This document shows, piece by piece, positions 46,041 to 54,897 of a stretch of DNA of 64,000 nt. The stretch is from Hydrococcus rivularis NIES-593 (GTDB lineage Bacteria > Cyanobacteriota > Cyanobacteriia > Cyanobacteriales > Microcystaceae). The position numbers and the translations under genes were made by a program. The DNA lies in contig NZ_MRCB01000020.1 in the NCBI RefSeq assembly GCF_001904635.1, positions 1 through 64,000 of the forward strand, written 5' to 3'. The number at the start of each line of letters is the position of its first letter. Positions within the stretch are counted from its first letter, which is position 1. Below the pieces are notes generated by a model. That model saw nothing but the letters and a program-made list of their open reading frames with translations. It was not told the DNA's origin and did no database searches.

Positions 46041-46724
46041 TTACATCGTCAGATTAGATAGATTAGGATTGCCTTGAGAAGCTTTTGTTCCCACAACTTT
46101 GGGTACGCCTGCAACTAACTCTAAATTTTGGCAATTGAGTATTAACCAAGGTTGACCTAGATTTAATCGAGCAAAAGGACTTTCTTGAGGGATTTCTAGA
46201 TTGCCGTTTACTATCTCAAATTGCGATTTAAACTCACTGTTGAATAAAAGTAAGTCCGACTCTAATCCACCAAAAACATTACCATTCAAAGGCTGTTGCC
46301 ACCAGGTCGCAAAACTAAACCATTCTTTTTTGTAGCGAACTCGGCACAATTGTCGCTCTTGTTGACGAACGCTGACGCTATCTTTTTTCCATATAAATTC
46401 TGCCATTTCTTTGGGCAGTCCCCAAATTTCTCGACCCCCAGCAACGGAGTCCTCATTATCGACGTAAATATGAGAAATCCACGCGCCGATTTTTCCTTGA
46501 TAGCGTACTAAAGCGGCAACAACAATTAATTCATTGTATTCCAGTATCGAACCTGATTCGTAAGCAGATATGTATGTGCCTCCTAATGTTTTTCCAGGTA
46601 AGATGGAGATAATTTCTAATTCTGGAGGCACAAAAGGACGTGAATTTTCGAGATCGACTAAATGCAAGGTTTGGATAGCGCGTCCTTGAAGATTCCAGGG
46701 GGCAGGAGGATATTTAACAGTCAT
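46041..46724 (-). CDS. Acetoacetate-decarboxylase-fold protein
   Basis: 227 aa. The pattern YPPAPWNLQGRAIQTLHLVD, then EYNELIVVAALVRYQGKIGAWISHIYVDNEDS and GREIWGLPKEMAEF, is that of the acetoacetate decarboxylase (ADC) superfamily. The GREIWGLPKE segment corresponds to the region carrying the Schiff-base lysine in ADC. Many cyanobacterial members are uncharacterised and may not decarboxylate acetoacetate. It lies next to a CYP120 gene on the same strand (143 bases), so a role in a shared oxidative step is possible but unproven. Confidence 0.8.
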   Translation of the reverse strand: MTVKYPPAPWNLQGRAIQTLHLVDLENSRPFVPPELEIISILPGKTLGGTYISAYESGSILEYNELIVVAALVRYQGKIGAWISHIYVDNEDSVAGGREIWGLPKEMAEFIWKKDSVSVRQQERQLCRVRYKKEWFSFATWWQQPLNGNVFGGLESDLLLFNSEFKSQFEIVNGNLEIPQESPFARLNLGQPWLILNCQNLELVAGVPKVVGTKASQGNPNLSNLTM

Positions 46725-46765
46725 CAGTTATCAGTTTTTAGTTATCAGTAGGGGTAAAGCATTCC

Positions 46766-46831
46766 TTACAGGTTGTCCCAAAAGTATAGAGTGTCATGTT
46801 GAGCGTCGCGGTAACGAAGCGAAATATCTTC
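46766..46831. repeat. Second copy of the 17.4-kb repeat end
   Basis: TTACAGGTTGTC, then TGTCATGTTGAGCG and CGAAGCGAAATATCTT, repeat the left end of the element at 17352-17420 with scattered differences. No partner right end with CTCAGAATGACA was seen nearby, so this is a partial copy. It lies in the gap between the ADC-fold gene and CYP120. Confidence 0.5.
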
Positions 46832-46867
46832 TACCGATTCGCAATTATCAATTCGCAATTAGTTTAA

Positions 46868-48199
46868 TTATCGATAACAAAATTTAACTCGTAATCCATC
46901 GCGGGGATGGGGAGTGGGAATGGTTACTAAGTTTAAATCCTGACTGGGTAATAATTCCCAATCATAGTCTCGCACCAACATGGTAGCAAAAATTTTCATT
47001 TCCAATCGAGCGAATTCTTTGCCCAAACATTCTCGCAAACCGCCGCCAAAGGGGACATAGCCAAAGCTTTGCTGTTTGTCTTCTGCCCTATCTGGGGCAA
47101 AGCGATCGGGATCGAAGCGATCGGGATTATTATAAATACTTGCATCCTCATGAGTTCTCCCAATTTGATACTGGATCGACCAACCTTTGGGAATCGAGTA
47201 ACCTTTGAATTCGCACTCTTCAATGACTTCTCGAAATCCTCCTCCGACTGGCGAGATAACCCGTAGAACTTCCTTGAGAACTTGTTCTAAATAGGTCATC
47301 TGTTTCAATTTATCGATTGTCAGAGGTTCGGAAAAATTAAGTCGATCTTGTTCTTCGCGAATGCGAGACAGCACTTCTGGATGCTGTGCCACCAATAGAC
47401 AAAATGATGCTAGCGCAGAAGTTAATGTCTCGTGACCTGCAAATAACAGTAACAAGATTTGATCTTTGAGTTCGTCTAGAGATAAGCTATTTCCTTCTTC
47501 ATCCCTCGCCTGTAACAATAACCCTAAAGCATCTTCACCAAGTTTTTGCTCTTGCTGTCGCCGCAAGACGATCTTTTCGATCTCTTTCAACATTTCAACG
47601 CGACAACGTAATGCCTTGCCAAAACTCGTCCAAGGTAAGGGGATGGGAATACTAAACAAACCCGCACACCAGTCTTCAAACAGCTTACTTAATCTAGTTT
47701 CGGAACCGCCATCAGTGCCTACTAATAAATTACTAGCAATATCAAAGGTGTAATTTCTCAGTTCTGGATACCAAGTTAATGTACCCATCCCTTGCCACTT
47801 TTCCAAATACTTCTTGGTAAAGCGTTCCATCGCGGGAATATAATTTGCCAGTGCCCTCGGTTGGAATGCTTGGTACATCAACTTGCGACGCGAGGTGTGA
47901 AAGCTTCCCGTATTCGTGGCAAGAGAGTTGGAACCTAGAAGAATTTTCGTACTTTTGGGCCAAGTAGCAACAAAATATTTATTCTCGTTAGAAAAGATAA
48001 AGCGATTCGCTTCTGCACCGCAGATATAGATAGTGGGACGGCCAAAAATATTGGTCTTGAAAACTGACCCGTACTTTTTTTGTCGCTTGTCTGCAAAATT
48101 GCGATCGCGTAAAAGACTTATCGTCTCTCCTATAACGGGCAATCCAAAGCTACCTGGCGGTAAAGGGAGGGATTGCTTCTTTTTCAGTGCATTTTGCAT
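46868..48199 (-). CDS. cyp120: Cytochrome P450, CYP120 family
   Basis: 443 aa. The haem-binding loop is FGGGLRECLGKEFARLE (C391), the I-helix AGHETLTSA, and the ExxR motif EVLR. The N-terminus LPPGSFGLPVIGETISLLRD and the WPKSTKILLGSNSLATNTG segment closely follow Synechocystis CYP120A1, a soluble retinoid-binding P450 that hydroxylates retinoic acid. It needs a separate ferredoxin and reductase. The substrate here is presumably a retinoid or related apocarotenoid, by family analogy. Confidence 0.93.
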   Translation of the reverse strand: MQNALKKKQSLPLPPGSFGLPVIGETISLLRDRNFADKRQKKYGSVFKTNIFGRPTIYICGAEANRFIFSNENKYFVATWPKSTKILLGSNSLATNTGSFHTSRRKLMYQAFQPRALANYIPAMERFTKKYLEKWQGMGTLTWYPELRNYTFDIASNLLVGTDGGSETRLSKLFEDWCAGLFSIPIPLPWTSFGKALRCRVEMLKEIEKIVLRRQQEQKLGEDALGLLLQARDEEGNSLSLDELKDQILLLLFAGHETLTSALASFCLLVAQHPEVLSRIREEQDRLNFSEPLTIDKLKQMTYLEQVLKEVLRVISPVGGGFREVIEECEFKGYSIPKGWSIQYQIGRTHEDASIYNNPDRFDPDRFAPDRAEDKQQSFGYVPFGGGLRECLGKEFARLEMKIFATMLVRDYDWELLPSQDLNLVTIPTPHPRDGLRVKFCYR

Positions 48200-48294
48200 A
48201 AGAGTTTTCTAGATCCGAATCTCATTTGCTTTATATTTTATTTACTTTTCTTTAAAAGGGGAGGAATTGTCATCGTTGCGATCGCGTTACACTG

Positions 48295-48678
48295 TTGAGG
48301 TATACGTATACTGTTCCTGATGTGATGGTAGTAGCGGGCGAACCAGAGTATTTTAACAATCGCACGGATACAATTACTAATCCCTTGCTCATTATAGAAG
48401 TACTTTCAAAATCCAACCAAAGCTATGATAAGGGAGAAAAATTTGATGCTTATCGAACGATTGCTACGTTCCAAGAATATATTTTAATCGACCAAAATCG
48501 GATCTATATAGAACAGTATTATAAGACGGCTAAAAAACAATGGACGTTGTATGAATATGATGAAGAAGATAAGACAATTTCTCTAACTTCAGTAGAGTTT
48601 CAAATCTCTTTGATAGATATTTATAACAAAGTAGAATTTGAAGTGGACGATCGATTAGATAGTCAAGCGATCGATTAA
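48295..48678 (+). pseudogene. N-terminally truncated Uma2/DUF820-family protein
   Basis: 127 aa open frame starting directly at YTYTVPDVMVVAGEPEYF. Uma2-family proteins are usually about 185-190 aa; here the first ~60 residues (helical N-domain with the HVELLEGEI-type motif) are missing, and no ATG precedes the frame (it opens at TTG). The retained PDVMVVAG, NPLLIIEVLS, and later EYILIDQNRIYIEQYY strands are the PD-(D/E)XK-like core. It is probably a remnant. Confidence 0.75.
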
Positions 48679-48745
48679 AAACGCGATCGCGTTAACTTTA
48701 AAACTTTTACAACTTCTTCAATCAAAAACTCAGTCGATCTTAACG

Positions 48746-49303
48746 CTAGTTTGAGGAACGAGACCCACGAGGATCGACTCCTGGTTGGCGGTCTACTAAA
48801 CGAATTTGATTTTGCTTAACCACCACCGTTACCAACGGTAAAGGACGTTTTGCCGGACCCTTTTCCACTCGTCCCATCGCATCGTACTCGGAACCATGAC
48901 AAGGACAAACAAAACGATTTCGTTCTGACTTCCAATCCACCGTGCAGCCTAAGTGGGTACAAACGGGACGAATCCCATAGGGGGCAATTTGGTGTTTTTC
49001 AGTAATTATGAGATAAGTAGGTTTTGATAAACCTTCTAATTCTACGGGAATTCCTGGCACTGCCTTGGCTAAAAGCGATGGCGGATCGATTGGGTTTCCT
49101 TGATTGTCAATGGCTTGAACACCAGGCAGATAGTTTCTACACCGAGAATTATAAGGGAATAAAGAACACAGAGTTTCTAGTTCTGTTTCTTGACTTTTTA
49201 CAAGATTAGGAAAAAGCCATCCAAGTGCTACAGTTCCAGCCGTACCTGCCACCATGTATATAAGGAATTGTCGTCGATTTTTCGGAAAGGTAGAGTTTTT
49301 CAT
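48746..49303 (-). CDS. Tat-targeted Rieske 2Fe-2S protein (PetC-like paralogue)
   Basis: 185 aa. The N-terminus contains the twin-arginine motif [12 protein letters not shown], followed by a hydrophobic helix, so it is exported or membrane-anchored like PetC of cytochrome b6f. The Rieske ligands are in [10 protein letters not shown] and CPCHGSEYD. The region between anchor and Rieske fold is longer than in PetC and contains two extra cysteines ([14 protein letters not shown]). It could be a minor PetC-type paralogue or an oxidoreductase small subunit. It is divergent from the adjoining FdhF/YdeP molybdoenzyme gene. Confidence 0.85.
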   Translation of the reverse strand: MKNSTFPKNRRQFLIYMVAGTAGTVALGWLFPNLVKSQETELETLCSLFPYNSRCRNYLPGVQAIDNQGNPIDPPSLLAKAVPGIPVELEGLSKPTYLIITEKHQIAPYGIRPVCTHLGCTVDWKSERNRFVCPCHGSEYDAMGRVEKGPAKRPLPLVTVVVKQNQIRLVDRQPGVDPRGSRSSN

Positions 49304-49620
49304 TGGATTTTTCAGTCATTACTTAAGTTTGTAACTAATCGAAGTCCGCGTCGAGTTAACAGAAAGTATCTTTTAAAATTTTCAGAATTTTCTATAGTTT
49401 GCTTTATCTTAATTTTGCCAAAATGAGCCTACGAAAGAGGTGCAAAAATTATTGGTGCAATGGCAAGGTAAATATTTAGAAAGAATTGTTTTAGCAAGAG
49501 TCGTCCGTCTACACTTACAAAATAGAGTATTAGTATACGGCAATCGTACCGTTGTCTTCGGCTAATCTTTGCGTCTGGGCGCGAAATAAAAAATCCCTTA
49601 TGTTCCAGGAGTAATCTACT
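49304..49620. other. Divergent intergenic region of Rieske protein and FdhF/YdeP-type gene
   Basis: 317 bases. They presumably hold both promoters. A plus-strand frame of 41 codons (49440-49565, GTG start, VQKLLVQWQGKYLERIVLAR and on) is open but lacks a ribosome site and a recognisable family, so it is not called as a gene. No strong repeat is seen. Confidence 0.4.
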
Positions 49621-51843
49621 ATGCTGCGCAAACCCAAAAAAGCTTGGAATCCTTCCATTTGGGCAAGTTGGAAACCATTTGGAATCGGCGAACAATACCC
49701 TAACAACTACTGGGAAGTTATTAGGGCAGCTTTAGTCAACTTTGATGAATTGCCCTATGCCTGGGAAATTCTCAACAAAGGTGTTTGCGACGGTTGTTCT
49801 CTCGGTACCACAGGAATGAAAGACTGGACGCTAGATGGCTTGCATCTGTGCAACGTCCGGTTGCGTCTGTTGCGCCTCAACACTATGCCAGCTTTTGACC
49901 ATAAAATTCTCGAAAATTGTGAACAATTATACACAAAAAGCAGTGCCGAATTGCGAGATATGGGGCGACTTCCCTATCCGATGAGAAGGGATATAGGGGA
50001 TAAAGGATTCCGTCGCATTAGCTGGGATGAAGCGCTAGAAACAATTGCCAGTCGCATTCGCGCCACAACACCCGAACGCACTGCTTATTATGTTACCAGC
50101 CGAGGTACGGTTAACGAGACTTACTACGCCATCCAGAAGGCAGTTAGGGCAATGGGTAGCAACAATGTTGATAATGCTGCCAGAATTTGCCATTCTCCGA
50201 GCACTAGCGCATTGAAAGCAACTTTGGGAGTAGCAGCGACGACTTGTTCTTACAAAGATTGGATAGGAACCGATTTATTAGTCTTTATTGGTTCCAATGT
50301 CGCCAACAACCAACCCGTCACGGTGAAATATCTGCACTGGGCGAAAAAAGCAGGTACTCGCATCGTCGTTATTAACACCTACCGCGAACCCGGAATGGAA
50401 CGTTATTGGGTGCCCTCTATTCCTGAAAGTGCGTTATTTGGCACCAAATTCGCCGAAGATTTCTTTCTAGTGAACGTGGGCGGAGACATACCATTCCTCA
50501 ATGGTACCATCAAACATATGATAATCAACAATTGGCTCGACAGTCAATTTATTGATAATTACACCAACCATTTTGAGGAATTAAAAGCGACTTTAGACGC
50601 TCAATCTTGGGAGGAATTAGAGTCACTTTCTGGGGCATCTCGCGAAGAAATGTATGCCTTTGCCAAAATGGTTGGCGAAGCCAATAAAGCCATCTTTGTG
50701 TGGAGTATGGGAATTACCCAACACGAATGCGGCGAAGAGAATGTCAAAGCCATTATTAATTTAGCCCTAACAAAAGGTTTTGTCGGACGAGAAGGCTGCG
50801 GTTTAATGCCAATTCGCGGACATTCTGGAGTCCAAGGCGGTGCAGAAATGGGATGTTATTCCACCGTCTTTCCAGGAGGAAGAAAAATTTCTCCGGAAAC
50901 TGCCAAAGAAATGAGCAAACTTTGGGGGTTTGAAGTTCCTCAGACCAAAGGGTTAATCGCTTCAGATATGATAAATGCAGCGGCAGAAAGTAAGTTAGAT
51001 GTTTTATTCTCAGTTGGCGGTAATTTTTTAGATGTTTTACCAGATCCTAATTATGTCGAATCGGCTTTATTAAACATCCCTCTTCGAGTTCATATGGATA
51101 TTGTTTGTTCTAAACAAATGCTTTTAGAACCCACAGAGACTGTTATTTTACTCCCTGCAACAACTCGTTATGAAATCCCAGGCGGCGTAACAGAAACCAG
51201 CACCGAAAGACGAGTAATTTTTAGTCCAGAAATCCCCGGACGGAGAATCGTCCAAGCGCGTCCGGAATGGGAAGTGTTTATGGAGTTAGCAAGAAGAGTT
51301 CGTCCAGAATTAGCCGATAAATTATTTTTCGAGAATCCAGCTGCTATGCGCCAAGAAATTGCTTTAGTGATTCCTCAATATGCAGGGATTCAACATCTTC
51401 AAGAAGCAGGCGATCAATTTCAATATGGCGGTTCTCACTTATGCTTCGGATGGAAGTTTCCGACACCAGATGGGAAAGCAAATTTTGCCGCCTTATATCC
51501 TCCTAGAAATGAGTTACCAGAAGGCTATTTTTTAGTCACAACGCGCCGAGGCAAGCAGTTTAATAGCATGGTGCAAGAACACAAGGATCGAATCACTGGT
51601 GCAGTTCGAGAAGCGGTGTTAATGAGTTCGGTTGATGCAGAGAAATTCGGATTAAAAAATGGAGATGTCGTGGTGTTGAAAAATGATTTAGGGGAGTATA
51701 AAGGACGCGTTTATACGGCACCAGTTAAACCAGGGAATTTACAAGTCCATTGGCCAGAAGGGAATGTATTGTTGGATAAAAGCAAAAGATCTCAGGAAGG
51801 GGTGCCGGATTATAATGCTCTGGTTAGGTTAGAGAAGGTGTAA
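49621..51843 (+). CDS. Molybdopterin oxidoreductase, FdhF/YdeP family
   Basis: 740 aa. Formate-dehydrogenase-alpha-like architecture: N-terminal CDGCSLGTTG and a later HLCNVRL (partial cluster-type motif), molybdopterin-binding domains (RISWDEALETIASRI, YYVTSRGT, FIGSNVANNQPV, WSMGITQHECGEENVK) and a C-terminal molydopterin dinucleotide-binding domain (LVTTRRGKQFNSM). A Cys in ARICHSPST is the likely Mo ligand. YdeP/FdhF-like proteins have unclear natural substrates. The start is ATG with a TTCCAGGAGTA ribosome site. It is divergent from a Rieske gene that could be its electron partner. Confidence 0.88.
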   Translation: MLRKPKKAWNPSIWASWKPFGIGEQYPNNYWEVIRAALVNFDELPYAWEILNKGVCDGCSLGTTGMKDWTLDGLHLCNVRLRLLRLNTMPAFDHKILENCEQLYTKSSAELRDMGRLPYPMRRDIGDKGFRRISWDEALETIASRIRATTPERTAYYVTSRGTVNETYYAIQKAVRAMGSNNVDNAARICHSPSTSALKATLGVAATTCSYKDWIGTDLLVFIGSNVANNQPVTVKYLHWAKKAGTRIVVINTYREPGMERYWVPSIPESALFGTKFAEDFFLVNVGGDIPFLNGTIKHMIINNWLDSQFIDNYTNHFEELKATLDAQSWEELESLSGASREEMYAFAKMVGEANKAIFVWSMGITQHECGEENVKAIINLALTKGFVGREGCGLMPIRGHSGVQGGAEMGCYSTVFPGGRKISPETAKEMSKLWGFEVPQTKGLIASDMINAAAESKLDVLFSVGGNFLDVLPDPNYVESALLNIPLRVHMDIVCSKQMLLEPTETVILLPATTRYEIPGGVTETSTERRVIFSPEIPGRRIVQARPEWEVFMELARRVRPELADKLFFENPAAMRQEIALVIPQYAGIQHLQEAGDQFQYGGSHLCFGWKFPTPDGKANFAALYPPRNELPEGYFLVTTRRGKQFNSMVQEHKDRITGAVREAVLMSSVDAEKFGLKNGDVVVLKNDLGEYKGRVYTAPVKPGNLQVHWPEGNVLLDKSKRSQEGVPDYNALVRLEKV

Positions 51844-51867
51844 TAAAAAATAATAACATTAAAATTT

Positions 51868-52332
51868 TTAATTTTGTCTTCCAAGTTTTAGGGGAATATA
51901 AGGTTTAGCTAAAGTCCCTCCATCATAATAAAGTTGATTATCATTAGCTAACCGAAAACGAACTCTAACTGTTTTTCTCTTGTTAGTCGCACTGGTTCCT
52001 TTTAAATAAAGTAGATCGTCGTCTAATTCCCATTGACCCTGCCAAATTTCGTCTTGAATGGTTTCTTGATTTTGATAAACTCTATGTCTGGCAAAATAGG
52101 TTCTATTAGAGCGAAATTCATATCCATAGTACATGGTAAAATCTTTTTCCTTTCGATAGCCTCGCCATAATCCAACTATGAAGCTTTGTTGTTCTGGTTG
52201 AGAAGAGTCTTCTGGTGGTAAATTGTTATGAATGGGGTTTAAATGGTTTTCTGTTTGGCTGTAAGTTATTGTAGATAGCGTTAATAGAGCTACTGTAGTT
52301 AGTAAAGAAATTATGATTAATAATTGATTCAT
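51868..52332 (-). CDS. Exported hypothetical protein
   Basis: 154 aa. The first 26 residues (LLIIISLLTTVALLTLSTITYS) are a signal peptide. The mature part is beta-rich: FIVGLWRGYRKEKDFTMYYG, then WQGQWELDDDLLYLKG, a pattern like small lipocalin-type or "GLWRG" cyanobacterial proteins. I do not recognise a named family. It sits directly downstream of the glycerate kinase gene (17 bases) on the same strand. Confidence 0.7.
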   Translation of the reverse strand: MNQLLIIISLLTTVALLTLSTITYSQTENHLNPIHNNLPPEDSSQPEQQSFIVGLWRGYRKEKDFTMYYGYEFRSNRTYFARHRVYQNQETIQDEIWQGQWELDDDLLYLKGTSATNKRKTVRVRFRLANDNQLYYDGGTLAKPYIPLKLGRQN

Positions 52333-52349
52333 TGCGTGACATGGAAATA

Positions 52350-53420
52350 TTATCTTTGTCGCTTAAAAGCTGGTTTATAGACTTTGCTTGGGCAATGTTC
52401 TGCATCAATTTCAATTACCAAATCGACTAGATCTGGATTTTTAGTTAATGGAGTAATGAATAATTCTGGATGAAGCGATCGCCAGAAATATTCGACAAAG
52501 CGATCGATTTCCTCATCGCTCATTCCCGATTTTCCAGAAGCCATCATTTTCTGTTCTGCTTCCCGTCGCCATTGTTTGCTCAAGCGATAATCGACGGGAT
52601 AGAGGACGATTAAGCGATCCAATCGTTCCCACAGGGGTAGATAGTCTTTCAAGCGTTCGTTGGTATCCCGTGCAAATTGTTTGTCTTCTGGCGTTAAAAT
52701 CGGCGGTGGCGGGTTTTCAAAGGCGCTCTCATCGACGGGACGCGCACCGACAAACCAGCCTTCAAATAAAACGATATCGACTCGATCGATCGCTTCCAGT
52801 TCTGTTCTATCTCCCGTACCATTGCGCGCTGATTTATCGAAACGAGGGACTAAAATAGGAGTGTGGCAATGACGAATTCGGTCTAGAAGCTGTATGCCTA
52901 ATTCGACATCATGAGTTTCTGGCGGGCCTCGCCAAATCAGTCTGGGATCTTGTTGTTGTAGTTTTTGGCGTTCGGCATAGGTTTTATAAAGGTCGTCGAT
53001 GGATACGCCGATAGTCGCGTAACCGAGATGGCGAAGAATTATGCAACTGACTTCAGCTAGAGTCGTTTTTCCCGTTCCCTGTCCGCCTAAAATTCCTTGG
53101 ATGAGAGGACGTTCTAGCTTGTTTCTCGCTTCGGCAAGTTGCATCGCTAAAGGAAGCCACAACTGCCATAACATTGATAGGATAGCATGCGATCGCGTCA
53201 AACCAAATTTCTGACACAATTGCACTACCTCGTCATAAACGACCAAAAAGAGACGCGATCGCGCTTCAATCTTTTCTAAACCATTCTCTTGAGTAATGTC
53301 AAATGCTTGTGCTCGTTGAGAATCAACGAGTTCTTGGGCAAGTAATTGTTGTAGTTGTTTTGAAGTGGGTCGATCGCTGCTAGTCCAATTTTGTAGAATG
53401 GAAATGATCGCTGTATGCAT
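52350..53420 (-). CDS. D-glycerate 3-kinase (plant-type GLYK)
   Basis: 356 aa. P-loop kinase with Walker A LGGQGTGKTTLAEV (about 107-120), IGVSIDDLYKTYAER, RGPPETHDVELG and VLFEGWFVGARPVD. This matches plant and cyanobacterial GLYK, which phosphorylates D-glycerate to 3-phosphoglycerate, closing photorespiration. The N-terminal ~100 residues are helical. It lies three bases upstream of the exported hypothetical gene and downstream of ycf20, all on the minus strand. Confidence 0.92.
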   Translation of the reverse strand: MHTAIISILQNWTSSDRPTSKQLQQLLAQELVDSQRAQAFDITQENGLEKIEARSRLFLVVYDEVVQLCQKFGLTRSHAILSMLWQLWLPLAMQLAEARNKLERPLIQGILGGQGTGKTTLAEVSCIILRHLGYATIGVSIDDLYKTYAERQKLQQQDPRLIWRGPPETHDVELGIQLLDRIRHCHTPILVPRFDKSARNGTGDRTELEAIDRVDIVLFEGWFVGARPVDESAFENPPPPILTPEDKQFARDTNERLKDYLPLWERLDRLIVLYPVDYRLSKQWRREAEQKMMASGKSGMSDEEIDRFVEYFWRSLHPELFITPLTKNPDLVDLVIEIDAEHCPSKVYKPAFKRQR

Positions 53421-53423
53421 CGA

Positions 53424-53747
53424 CTAAGATCCGAGTTTGAAAGCTTCTAAAAATAGACTATAAATCATGCCAATTTTGAAGAAATTTAAGACTTCTAAAA
53501 ATAGCGATCGCCGCTCGCGTCTATAAAAAATTCGACTGACAAATTCTACAAACAGAAGTACGAATCCGGCTGCTATGATATCCCACTCAGCCGCTTGTCC
53601 GGCAGTCGTAGAAAGCGCCGACCCGGCAAAAAAGCCAAATAGCACGCCAATCAGAATAAGCGAAATGCGCCGCCAGGGATTGCTAAAGAAGCGATCGATC
53701 CTTGTGAGTGCTACGTCAGCAAGCGTGTTGAGACGAGTGCGTTGCAT
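53424..53747 (-). CDS. ycf20: Ycf20-like protein (DUF565)
   Basis: 107 aa. The basic N-terminus is followed by NPWRRISLILIGVLFGFFAGSALSTTAG and a second hydrophobic segment (WDIIAAGFVLLFVEFVSRIFY), then a short amphipathic end. This is the Ycf20/DUF565 signature found in cyanobacteria and plastids, where it has been linked to non-photochemical quenching. It is a thylakoid or plasma membrane protein, three bases ahead of the glycerate kinase gene. Confidence 0.88.
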   Translation of the reverse strand: MQRTRLNTLADVALTRIDRFFSNPWRRISLILIGVLFGFFAGSALSTTAGQAAEWDIIAAGFVLLFVEFVSRIFYRRERRSLFLEVLNFFKIGMIYSLFLEAFKLGS

Positions 53748-53779
53748 AATCGACAGTAACTATTCTCAAAACTCCCGAT

Positions 53780-54349
53780 TCATCTGGTGATGCGGTTGAG
53801 TAACCATAAAGAGGTTACAATTCCTACAAAGTAAGCAGTAATAGCAGTAGTATTGGCTTGAATGCTAAACATATCGACGGGGAGAACGAATCGAGCAGAT
53901 GCTCCTCCAACTCCCAACCCCGGACTTTGTTGTAAAGACTTGATTAAGACGCTGCCGACGACTGCTTGAGTTCCCATAATAGAAAATAACAATCCCAGTA
54001 TATTAGTAGTTAGTCCGATTCTAATTACCTTGATCGTGTCTGCTTTTTTGGGACGTATGGCTGGATTGGGATTGTTGAGCAATTTGGCGATGTTCGTGTA
54101 GCGGAAAGAATAGTAAATGCATACTCCCAAGGTAATTAATCCGCAGATAGCAAAAAAAACGCCAACTCCCGTTCCTTGACTTCTTTCGTCATTGCCCAAC
54201 AAAGAAGGAACTGCTAAAAGCAAGGCGAGTGTGGATATAACCCCTAAAACGATCTGAACCCAAAAGCAAATCCAGCCCGACCATCTTAAATTTGATGAAA
54301 CTCGCTGTGCTTCTGGGGGGATAGCAGTAATTTCAGAGTCTTTTCTCAT
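53780..54349 (-). CDS. DUF3611 membrane protein
   Basis: 189 aa from the ATG giving MRKDSEITAIPPEAQRV, the length usual in the family; open frame and further ATGs extend to 54463. Four or five hydrophobic segments (GWICFWVQIVLGVISTL, VFFAICGLITLGVCI, TTNILGLLFSIMGTQAVVG, TAYFVGIVTSLWLL) make it an integral membrane protein. DUF3611 is found in cyanobacteria and plants (Tic21-related group in some databases). Function is not established. Confidence 0.82.
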   Translation of the reverse strand: MRKDSEITAIPPEAQRVSSNLRWSGWICFWVQIVLGVISTLALLLAVPSLLGNDERSQGTGVGVFFAICGLITLGVCIYYSFRYTNIAKLLNNPNPAIRPKKADTIKVIRIGLTTNILGLLFSIMGTQAVVGSVLIKSLQQSPGLGVGGASARFVLPVDMFSIQANTTAITAYFVGIVTSLWLLNRITR

Positions 54350-54581
54350 AGGAATTTCGCATTGGAAAAGCAACGAATCTATCGAGCCGATATTGGCTAT
54401 TCTTTCTTTATTGTCGTATCTTTGAGGTTGACTTGCCATAACATGGCAACCAATCTGAAGCATTGCTTAAAGATCGTTCTAATTTCATCGTATGTTGCTC
54501 GTGCTAAATCTGTTAAAGTCCGTCAATCTTGCTAGGCTATAAACAAGCGAGTCATCACGAAGCTTGAGGAGAGGAAACACT

Positions 54582-54806
54582 GTGCCACACACTATCGTCA
54601 CGGAAATCTGCGAAGGCGTTGCCGACTGTGTAGATGCTTGTCCCGTTGCTTGCATTCATCCCGGACCCGGTAAAAATGCTAAAGGAACCGATTGGTACTG
54701 GATTGACTTTGCTACTTGCATCGATTGCGGCATTTGCTTGCAAGTCTGTCCGGTTGAGGGTGCAATCGTTCCGGAAGAACGACCCGATTTACAAAAAACA
54801 CCATAA
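54582..54806 (+). CDS. Bacterial-type 7Fe/8Fe ferredoxin
   Basis: 74 aa, GTG start preceded by GAGGAGAGG. Contains CEGVADCVDACPVACIHPG and a second CIDCGICLQVCPVEGA motif, binding two iron-sulphur clusters. The sequence is nearly identical in pattern to Synechocystis ssr3184-type ferredoxin, whose members have been linked to redox stress responses. Electron partners are unknown. It is 91 bases before the NatE-like ATPase gene; that gap contains the ACCAACAACCAATGACT simple sequence. Confidence 0.92.
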   Translation: MPHTIVTEICEGVADCVDACPVACIHPGPGKNAKGTDWYWIDFATCIDCGICLQVCPVEGAIVPEERPDLQKTP

Positions 54807-54897
54807 TAGAGAGTTGTTATTCGTTGTTCGTTGTTGGATAGGAGTTAAATAACTAATAACCAACAATCGATAACCAGGAACTAATAACCAACAACCA

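Noticed and set aside
49440-49565. A 41-codon plus-strand frame starting at GTG between the Rieske and FdhF/YdeP genes
   Set aside because: No ribosome binding site, no ATG, no recognisable family; probably chance or a degenerate remnant.
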